Source: Rhodothermia bacterium (GTDB lineage: Bacteria > Bacteroidota > Rhodothermia > Rhodothermales > JABDKH01). Taken from it: DNA of 5,394 bases. Below, one piece after another: positions 1 through 5,394 of the stretch (the stretch's first letter is position 1; each line of letters opens with the position of its first letter). The translations under genes and the position numbers were made by a program. The notes below the pieces were generated by a model. It searched no databases. It was not told the origin of the DNA and saw nothing but the letters and a program-made list of their open reading frames with translations. Location: assembly GCA_018679295.1 (NCBI GenBank), contig JAHHLP010000015.1, positions 1 through 5,394 on the forward strand, read 5' to 3'.

Positions 1-476
1 GGTTTGACAACGGCAAACTTGCCTCGTTGTTTGAACGTGCCGACCGCCTGGAGTCGCCCCCGTTTAACCACTTCCAGGACCTCGGCCTCTCGTCTACGGC
101 CGCCGCGCGAGCGAGCCGCCGTAGAGATGCGCACAGTGTCTCCGTCTAGCGCAGTCTTCATGTTAGATGGACTAACGAAGAAGTCTTGGGTAGTGCCGTC
201 GACCTCGACGAATCCGAATCCCTTGGGATTGACGGTCAAGCGCCCTACGGCAGTACCACCCGGCTTTCGGTAGCGGTAGCGTCCACCCTTCACTTTGGCG
301 ATGAGGGCCTCGTCGATGAGGTCCTCCATAACGTCCAGGAACCGTCGATATTCCTTGTTGTCCCGGTATCCCAGCTGTCTCGCGATTTCTTTTATCCGAA
401 AACTCTGCTTTCCGTTGTTGCGCAGCAGAGAGAGTACCTGGAGTCGAATCTTGTCGTAGTCTTTTGTCGAGGTCAC
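1..476 (-). CDS. rnr: Ribonuclease R-type 3'-5' exoribonuclease, N-terminal part (3' end outside window)
   Basis: I translated this partial gene by hand: 158 codons are visible before the window edge. Residues about 6-70 look like the winged-helix domain that opens RNase R proteins (KIRLQVLSLLRNN, then FRIKEIARQLG). Residues about 77-118 match the first cold-shock/OB domain, with the RNP-like NPKGFGFVEVDG followed by DFFVSPSNMKTALDGDTV. A basic linker rich in R and G (122-130) leads into a second OB domain beginning near EAEVLEVVKRGRLQAVGTF. Family members degrade structured RNA processively in the cytoplasm. The catalytic RNB and S1 domains would lie beyond the window, so activity cannot be judged. 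The start is GTG at 474-476. It is the only ATG, GTG or TTG in this frame after an upstream stop at 570-572 that keeps the winged helix intact. There is no clear Shine-Dalgarno. The gene begins 25 bases after the tamB stop, so co-transcription is likely. An RNase II-type relative is the alternative, but the N-terminal winged helix favours RNase R. Confidence 0.9.
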   Translation of the reverse strand, partial: MTSTKDYDKIRLQVLSLLRNNGKQSFRIKEIARQLGYRDNKEYRRFLDVMEDLIDEALIAKVKGGRYRYRKPGGTAVGRLTVNPKGFGFVEVDGTTQDFFVSPSNMKTALDGDTVRISTAARSRGGRRREAEVLEVVKRGRLQAVGTFKQRGKFAVVK

Positions 477-501
477 TTCAATTTGAAGGTGGGTGGGTGA
501 G

Positions 502-3500
502 TCAGTTTGCAGCAGGCGGATTGGACGCCACGGGTCCGTCGGGCTGAGGTTCGGGTCGCCTGTCCGGAGTCAGCCAGCCAAAAAGACGATTAAGCACCCT
601 CCTCCAGGTAGGAAACTCGGTACGGTACGATACTCCAACTCCGGTGGTGCTGGTAAGAATTCGTTCTGCAGCCAGGGCATCACCTTCTCTGCGATAGAAT
701 ATCTCGGCGGATACATTGTTGTTAATCCGCACCTCCACGACGAACTCTCCCTGCAGGCTTTCATTGGCCGCGGATTCTGTCCCTTGATATACGCCTTCCC
801 CGCGAATCACGAGCCTTTCATCCAGAAGTCGCAGGGCTACGCCGTAGGTGATGTCCAGCTCCTGACCAGTTTCTCCCTGTACGCCAAAACTGAAGTCGAC
901 GTTTGGGAGTGCAGAACTGAGGTATCTGTTGAGCTGTGTCGCGACGAGCTGCGACAGGCTGTTGAAAGCGCCGGTGCCGAGGGCTTCGGTACCACTGGAA
1001 GTTGTCGTAGTCAAGGCGAACGAGTTAGTCAGCAGCACGCTCGTAGCGTACTCCGTCGACTGCTGCGGGTCATTCAGGATCGTCTCAAGGAACTCCTGGT
1101 CTGTAGAACTGCTCAGGTCCTGCGCACTTCTATCTACGGCGAGGGAAAGGGATACCTCAGGTGCCGAGACACGGCCTGTTATCCTCAGGTTTACGACCAC
1201 GGGGATGAGCGATGACGAGCCCTCCGTATTCGTACCGAGACCGGCGCGCGACGCACGCGTTCGAAACGCGGCAGGGATGTCGAGAAGCGCATCGGCCGGA
1301 TCTCCGTCCCACGTTATGAGGCCGCCATCTTCGATAATGAAGCGTCGAACGAATACTTCCCCAGCAGTGAACAAATAGTCCCCGGAGTTGACCTCAAACG
1401 TACCGAAGGTTTGAAACTCGCCCTGCTTGCGAAGTATCTGTACTCGACCACTTCCGACGCCGTTGATCACGTCACCCAGCAGCGGGTCGATAACGAGATG
1501 TACCGTCGAGCCCTCCGGTGCGTCGATGTTGATCTCAATGTCCATCCCTTCAGTGAAGCCGCGTTCACCCTGCGGACGGCTGGCAAGGACGTTCCTGCGC
1601 CGCGTCAGCGATTTCAGGTCGGGGATGGCACCGGTCGAGTCTGCGAAGATTATGAAGCCGCCGTCAGAACTGGCTTCGGATTCAACCAGAGGTATGTACA
1701 GTTCGCTTCGGGGCTCGGTGGTAACACTGCTTGCGCGCAACTCGACGGCACTTATCGGACCACTAAGCGATGCTGTGCCGGACCCCCATATGTGCCCATA
1801 GAATGGAAGTGTTCTCGAACTCGTAACGTCCATTATCTGAAACTCGTCGAGTTGGCCGTAGAGGTTCAGGGAGAAGAACCGATAATCGTTGAACAGAACG
1901 TCACCCGTGATCACGGCCCTGCCGCCGGTCTTGTCAATTATGTCGGCTCGACGAATATGGACGCCAAACTCATCAACATACACGTCGCCGTCGAGCGTCA
2001 TGGCCAGATTGAACTGCGGCACCAGGAACTCGCCGTTCGAAAGCGCCAGCTCGGCATCGAAGATGGGCCGCGATGGAGATCCAGTTATGTGTGCTTCGCC
2101 AGACACCGCCCCGGCAACCTCGTGCACCGTCCCCGGAAAAATGTATTCGAAGAAGAACATATCTGCCCGCGTGATCGCTGCTTGAAGATCGAAGCTGCCG
2201 GGCTGCCTTCGCGATCCAAACTGATCGTACGTAGGAAGTTGAAGCGTACCCTGGATGCGTGCGCGGTTCTCCACGACCGTACCAGAAGTGTCCGCTGCTT
2301 GCGCCACCTCAACGTCCAGCAATACGGTCGACGTTCCCGGCTGCAGCTGACTGGTAACATCAACGTCTCCGAGGACCCTCTCGTCCAGCCTGAAGGACGC
2401 GATGTTGAGGGATGACTCGAGGATCGGTGTGGACTCACGTTTGAAGAGTGTTAGCGTGCCGCTGAGCCGGCCGCCGATGTCTTCCTTTAGAGAGAGCAGA
2501 TTGGAGACCTCCAAAAGGTCTAGTCTCTCGAGACGCGCGAATAATTGAGCATCTGGTTGGGGAGATACCCCGCCGACGACCTCGATTTGTTGCGGCAGGA
2601 CGCCGGCCGTCTCACGCGTCAAGAGCGTAAGACCATCTGTATGAATGGACCCCGGTCCAAGCCGTATTCTCGCTGGTTCTGCAAGCTCCCACGTTGTTTC
2701 GCGCGCCTTGAGTTCAAAGGAGGACGGTGTAAGCTCGAGTCCGCCGCCGCTGGTCGCGAGCGCGGAGGTCATCGTCAGTGGGCCGATTCGTGCACCCTCA
2801 CCCGTTGTAACGGTCAGCTGCCCTTTGCCAGCAACTGTGGAGGCCCTCACCGACAGATCAGGTATGCCGCCACCACCAAACGAGAACCAGTCGGACTCCA
2901 GAATCAACCTCGTGTCGACCGCCGAGAGGGGACGATCTCGATCAATCTGCGTGTTGAGGTCCACCGAATATCTTCCGGCGTGCAGTGCTCCTACAATAAG
3001 GGAATCCCCTCCGGCAACTGCCTGAAAGGCGAGAGCCTCAGGCGAAGCGGATACGACCAGTTTGCCGGCGAGGTCACCTCCGAGCACAGGACCACCGGGT
3101 AGCAAGTCGCCGATGTAGCGTGGATCCATCCGCGTGACCAGAACGGTGACGGAAACGTTCGGATTCTCCAAGTGTGGTGGTTCACCCGTTGCCTTGGCGA
3201 GGCCTGCTGACGAGTCCGAGAGGACTGACTCCGAAGTGCTCCCGGTTCGCAGTGCGCCACCCCATCCGATGGCCACGTCCCGCAACGCCTCGATCCCGCC
3301 CCGAAGTTCTACGTCCATGTGTGCGAGGTCGCCACGAATAGCGACTTGGCTCGCTTGTGCATCGACGTTCTTGATACCCACGGCTGTTTCACTGGGAAGA
3401 ACTGTTCGGGACGTTTCCCCCAGTGCGATTGTTGACGAGTCAAACCGGACTTCAATATCACCCTGCACATTGTCGAGATCTGCCATCTCGATTCTTGCCG

Positions 3501-5169
3501 ACGCCACGACATTGAGCCGCGTCGCGAGCGAGTCTATTCTAAGTATTGGTCCTGCGTCAATGTTGTCTGTCGACAGTTCGAGGGCGAAGCGGTTGGGTGA
3601 ACCACTAAGGTCGGCCGCGAACCTCGCGGACGCTGTTCCTGGATTGGCCACGACGAAGGCCTCGGCCGTCAGGTTTTCTGGAGTGTAGCTGGCCAGCGCA
3701 CGCAGAGAATCAACGGCCCGGTCCCAAATCGTCGAACCGACGAGGTCTAACTCGACCGACGCGACGAGGTCATCCTTCGAGTTGCCGCCCCCATCGATGC
3801 TGATGTCGCCGGTAAGTACCGCCGACACCCCCAGGCCAGGTACGGCTTTGCCGACATCAAACCGATTTGCTACCAGATCGGAAGTAAGTGTGAGTGCAGA
3901 TTCCTCGTCCTTCGCCAGAGACACGCGTCCCGAAAGCTGTCCTGCAGTGCTGGAAACGTCGAGAAAGAAATCGCCAAATCCTGATCGCTTCGGTTCTAGC
4001 GGCTCACGCAGAACTCCTCGGCCAAGAACGGAAAGGGTAACACTGTCGGCGTTCGACGCTTGCGCGATGTCGTAAGCTGGGAAAAGACGCTGCATTGTCC
4101 GGCGATGCAGCGTGCCCTCGGAAACCGAGATCTCATAGTCGATTGAATCCGGCAATCCCACCACGGTACCAGAGGCCGCAAGAGTTGTTGGGCCTGTGCT
4201 GAGTGAGACCTCCTCGACAACGAGAGCCGACAACGGTCCACGAACTTTCGAGTGCACTGCAATCGTGCTCCGAAGAGGCATCGACGGCAACACTCGATGC
4301 AATTCGCTTAGGTCGATCGGATTGGCATTCAGGTTGAGGTCTACGAGCGAGTCGTAGAATTGACCTGATTCTTTGTCTGGGTGGTAGGATGCGTCTCCCG
4401 ATATCACCGAAACAGGCGTTTCAACTCGAAGCCGATTCAATAGGAAACTTCCTTGATCGACGACAACCTGGCCTTGAAGCGTCGTAACGTCAAACACCGG
4501 ATTCGCGAGGCGCGCGGAAAGACCCAGGACATCTACTTGTGTCAGGCCAGGCCGCCAATCGACCGTAACCTGTGCGTTCCGTATGCCGACATTGCTGTTC
4601 GTATAGTCGAAGATCGTCCCGGTCGTAACCGCCTCGGGTCGGTCGTGTGCGTTGGTCGTCGTAATCTCGCCGGAGACGACGCGTAGGTCCCCAACTGCGA
4701 CAGATTGAAGTGGCGTTGTTGACGTTGTGGAGTCGGAGGGTTGTAGTGGGCGGAAAGCCGACGCGAGACTCCAGGACCCGGTCGAGTCTCGAGCAAGAAA
4801 GGCCCTGGGCCCGAATAGGTACAGCCGTCCAAACTCGAGTCGGCCTTGCGCGATGCGGCGCCATCGGGGCCTAACGACCACCGAGTCTATACTCAGAACT
4901 CTTGTGCCGACGCTGTCGAAGACCGCCACGTCGGTAGCCGCAACGCGGTACAGTATGTTGCCGGTTAGCTGCCCGATCTCCAGATGGCCGGAGAATCGAT
5001 TAGCGAATTCGCGTTCGACCCGATCCTTCAGGACGTCTCGGCCTACCTGAGTCCTCGTAGCTGCCACAAGCAAGACGACGAAAACGACGAGACTCCACAG
5101 GAGAAGCCTGACGACACCGCGTGGGATATGGAACAGGAAACGAAACGGCAGCACTAGAGCGACCCGCAC
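502..5169 (-). CDS. tamB: TamB-like translocation and assembly module protein (AsmA-like/DUF490 family), inner membrane-anchored
   Basis: This 1555-residue protein has the full TamB architecture. Residues 1-17 are short and basic, and residues about 18-37 (RLLLWSLVVFVVLLVAA) form one hydrophobic anchor, so the N-terminus should be cytoplasmic and the rest periplasmic. Residues about 45-130 resemble the AsmA/TamB N-terminal region (FSGHLEIGQLTGNILY, then VVVRPRWRRIAQGRLEFGRL). Residues 130-1015 are repetitive beta-strand sequence expected to build a long hydrophobic groove. Residues about 1016-1519 are the conserved TamB C-terminal domain: GSPSRPIFDAELAL, the TGGRAVITGDVLF strand, LVIDPLLGDVINGVGSGRVQI, the GDYLFTAGEVFVRRFIIEDGG stretch, and closing strands ending YRTEF. 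Known TamB proteins span the periplasm, work with the outer-membrane protein TamA in some bacteria, and share phospholipid transport to the outer membrane with other AsmA-like proteins. No tamA is visible here. GTG at 5167-5169 is the first possible start after an in-frame upstream TAG; a second GTG lies at 5152-5154. It is longer than E. coli TamB (about 1260 residues), as is common in Bacteroidota-like phyla. Residues 1520-1555 form a proline-rich tail. Confidence 0.93.
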   Translation of the reverse strand: MRVALVLPFRFLFHIPRGVVRLLLWSLVVFVVLLVAATRTQVGRDVLKDRVEREFANRFSGHLEIGQLTGNILYRVAATDVAVFDSVGTRVLSIDSVVVRPRWRRIAQGRLEFGRLYLFGPRAFLARDSTGSWSLASAFRPLQPSDSTTSTTPLQSVAVGDLRVVSGEITTTNAHDRPEAVTTGTIFDYTNSNVGIRNAQVTVDWRPGLTQVDVLGLSARLANPVFDVTTLQGQVVVDQGSFLLNRLRVETPVSVISGDASYHPDKESGQFYDSLVDLNLNANPIDLSELHRVLPSMPLRSTIAVHSKVRGPLSALVVEEVSLSTGPTTLAASGTVVGLPDSIDYEISVSEGTLHRRTMQRLFPAYDIAQASNADSVTLSVLGRGVLREPLEPKRSGFGDFFLDVSSTAGQLSGRVSLAKDEESALTLTSDLVANRFDVGKAVPGLGVSAVLTGDISIDGGGNSKDDLVASVELDLVGSTIWDRAVDSLRALASYTPENLTAEAFVVANPGTASARFAADLSGSPNRFALELSTDNIDAGPILRIDSLATRLNVVASARIEMADLDNVQGDIEVRFDSSTIALGETSRTVLPSETAVGIKNVDAQASQVAIRGDLAHMDVELRGGIEALRDVAIGWGGALRTGSTSESVLSDSSAGLAKATGEPPHLENPNVSVTVLVTRMDPRYIGDLLPGGPVLGGDLAGKLVVSASPEALAFQAVAGGDSLIVGALHAGRYSVDLNTQIDRDRPLSAVDTRLILESDWFSFGGGGIPDLSVRASTVAGKGQLTVTTGEGARIGPLTMTSALATSGGGLELTPSSFELKARETTWELAEPARIRLGPGSIHTDGLTLLTRETAGVLPQQIEVVGGVSPQPDAQLFARLERLDLLEVSNLLSLKEDIGGRLSGTLTLFKRESTPILESSLNIASFRLDERVLGDVDVTSQLQPGTSTVLLDVEVAQAADTSGTVVENRARIQGTLQLPTYDQFGSRRQPGSFDLQAAITRADMFFFEYIFPGTVHEVAGAVSGEAHITGSPSRPIFDAELALSNGEFLVPQFNLAMTLDGDVYVDEFGVHIRRADIIDKTGGRAVITGDVLFNDYRFFSLNLYGQLDEFQIMDVTSSRTLPFYGHIWGSGTASLSGPISAVELRASSVTTEPRSELYIPLVESEASSDGGFIIFADSTGAIPDLKSLTRRRNVLASRPQGERGFTEGMDIEINIDAPEGSTVHLVIDPLLGDVINGVGSGRVQILRKQGEFQTFGTFEVNSGDYLFTAGEVFVRRFIIEDGGLITWDGDPADALLDIPAAFRTRASRAGLGTNTEGSSSLIPVVVNLRITGRVSAPEVSLSLAVDRSAQDLSSSTDQEFLETILNDPQQSTEYATSVLLTNSFALTTTTSSGTEALGTGAFNSLSQLVATQLNRYLSSALPNVDFSFGVQGETGQELDITYGVALRLLDERLVIRGEGVYQGTESAANESLQGEFVVEVRINNNVSAEIFYRREGDALAAERILTSTTGVGVSYRTEFPTWRRVLNRLFGWLTPDRRPEPQPDGPVASNPPAAN

Positions 5170-5181
5170 TGGTGGAGGGTG

Positions 5182-5199
5182 GGTTCCCGCGAGGGGACC
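5182..5199. other. Short inverted repeat in tamB leader
   Basis: GGTTCCC at 5182-5188 and GGGGACC at 5193-5199 can pair around the four-base loop GCGA. Read on the plus strand, the stem is 7 bp with one G-U wobble and a GNRA-type loop. In the tamB transcript (minus strand) the wobble becomes an A-C mismatch, giving a weaker interrupted stem. It ends about 12 bases before the tamB GTG, where it could affect initiation. No T-run follows on either strand, so it is not a typical intrinsic terminator. It may be fortuitous. Confidence 0.35.
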
Positions 5200-5204
5200 T
5201 CTAT

Positions 5205-5214
5205 ACTACGTAGT
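5205..5214. repeat. 10-bp perfect palindrome ACTACGTAGT
   Basis: ACTACGTAGT is identical to its reverse complement and lies in the aroB-tamB gap, about 36 bases before the tamB start. It could be a small dimeric operator half-pair, but a 10-base palindrome also occurs by chance and no second copy is seen in the window. Confidence 0.3.
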
Positions 5215-5248
5215 TGTACCGGATTAGTGCCTTGATCCACGCTCTCGT

Positions 5249-5394
5249 CTAGGCGTGCAGATCATTCCAGGCCTCCTCGATTTCTGCAGGCAGGACGTCG
5301 TCTGTCACGAAGGCAGAACCTGGTTCTGAGAGGAGCACGAAACGCCGGCGGCCACCGAGATTCTTCTTGTCAACAGTCATTGCCTGCTCAAGGT
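5249..5394 (-). CDS. aroB: 3-dehydroquinate synthase, C-terminal end (5' part outside window)
   Basis: Hand translation of the minus strand gives 47 codons ending in TAG at 5249-5251. The peptide reads EQAMTVDKKNLGGRRRFVLL, followed by SEPGSAFVTDDVLPAEIEEAWNDL. This matches the C-terminus of AroB: a DKK motif whose lysine contacts substrate in characterised enzymes, a short GxxRFVLL strand, a glycine turn, and a final helix starting after a DDV-type segment. AroB converts DAHP to 3-dehydroquinate with NAD and a divalent metal in the shikimate pathway, in the cytoplasm. The metal- and NAD-binding parts lie outside the window. The stop lies 79 bases before the tamB start on the same strand. Other sugar-phosphate cyclases share this fold, for example 2-epi-5-epi-valiolone and DHQ-like synthases, but the DKK/RFVLL wording fits AroB best. 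The identification rests on a short fragment. Confidence 0.8.
   Translation of the reverse strand, partial: LEQAMTVDKKNLGGRRRFVLLSEPGSAFVTDDVLPAEIEEAWNDLHA

Larger units (their letters stand above)
5170..5248 (-). promoter_or_regulatory. aroB-tamB intergenic leader, possible tamB promoter/5' UTR
   Basis: This 79-base gap separates the aroB stop from the tamB GTG. On the minus strand it contains TATAGA (5200-5205), a four-of-six match to a sigma70-type -10 box, overlapping the palindrome at 5205-5214. I see no convincing -35 element (TTGACA type) and no Bacteroidota-type TTTG element at suitable spacing. There is no U-tract terminator after aroB, so read-through from aroB is the simpler reading. 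There is also no GGAGG-like ribosome site close to the tamB GTG. The regulatory assignment is weak. Confidence 0.25.

Noticed and set aside
4..500. Two plus-strand open frames across the left end (4-273 and 186-500)
   Set aside because: The minus strand here encodes a clear RNase R N-terminus with winged-helix and cold-shock motifs, so the plus-strand frames are shadows.
493..1215. A 240-codon open frame on the plus strand opposite the tamB 3' end
   Set aside because: It is antisense to the conserved TamB C-terminal domain. The predicted protein has no recognisable motif and there is no credible ribosome site.
1411..2415. A 334-codon open frame on the plus strand opposite tamB
   Set aside because: It lies wholly antisense to a well-supported TamB coding region. 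Its translation is rich in Arg, Cys and His with no recognisable domain or hydrophobic pattern, as expected of a shadow frame in GC-rich coding DNA.
2085..2438. Same-strand alternative frames inside tamB (also near 2991-3260, 3996-4262 and 4490-4864)
   Set aside because: They are short out-of-frame readings of tamB, rich in Arg and Ser, without motifs. There is no sign of a tamB frameshift that would make them real.
2545..3102. Antisense plus-strand frames within the middle of tamB
   Set aside because: Overlapping plus-strand frames occupy the same DNA with unrelated compositions, and neither has a recognisable domain. The tamB frame is continuous through the region.
5182..5199. Intrinsic terminator after aroB
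   Set aside because: The stem is short, is interrupted when read in the transcript direction, and is not followed by a T-run on the minus strand.
1..5394. Mobile element, CRISPR array, tRNA or phage genes
   Set aside because: No terminal repeats, transposase or integrase motifs, spaced direct repeats or tRNA-like folds were seen. Coding sequence accounts for nearly the whole window.

Overview
The window is an ordinary chromosomal stretch of a diderm (Gram-negative-type) bacterium. All three genes lie on the minus strand, so transcription runs from the high-coordinate end to the low. In that order they are the last 47 codons of a 3-dehydroquinate synthase (aroB, shikimate pathway), a complete 1555-residue TamB-like translocation/assembly module protein that fills almost 90% of the window, and the first 158 codons of a ribonuclease R-type exoribonuclease (rnr). 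Base composition is moderately GC-rich by eye. I see no tRNA or rRNA gene, insertion sequence, integrase, CRISPR array or strong internal repeat.

Layout on the + axis: 1-476 is the 5' part of rnr, cut by the window edge. 477-501 is a 25-base gap. 502-5169 is tamB. 5170-5248 is a 79-base intergenic stretch with a small hairpin and a short perfect palindrome. 5249-5394 is the 3' end of aroB, cut by the other edge. The tight spacing and common direction suggest one transcription unit, aroB-tamB-rnr, although the 79-base gap could hold a promoter for tamB.

The TamB protein implies an outer membrane. Its large size, uncleaved-looking N-terminal anchor and the wording of its C-terminal domain resemble TamB proteins of Bacteroidota and related phyla (Rhodothermota, Balneolota, possibly Gemmatimonadota) more than the roughly 1260-residue enterobacterial form. 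This placement is an inference from family resemblance.

The three products do not form an obvious joint pathway: aromatic amino-acid precursor synthesis, inner-to-outer membrane bridging for envelope biogenesis, and RNA decay. I found no convincing undescribed system. The points worth a second look are the gene arrangement, the two GTG starts without clear Shine-Dalgarno sequences, the short leader structure before tamB, and the C-terminal extension and low-complexity insertions of TamB.
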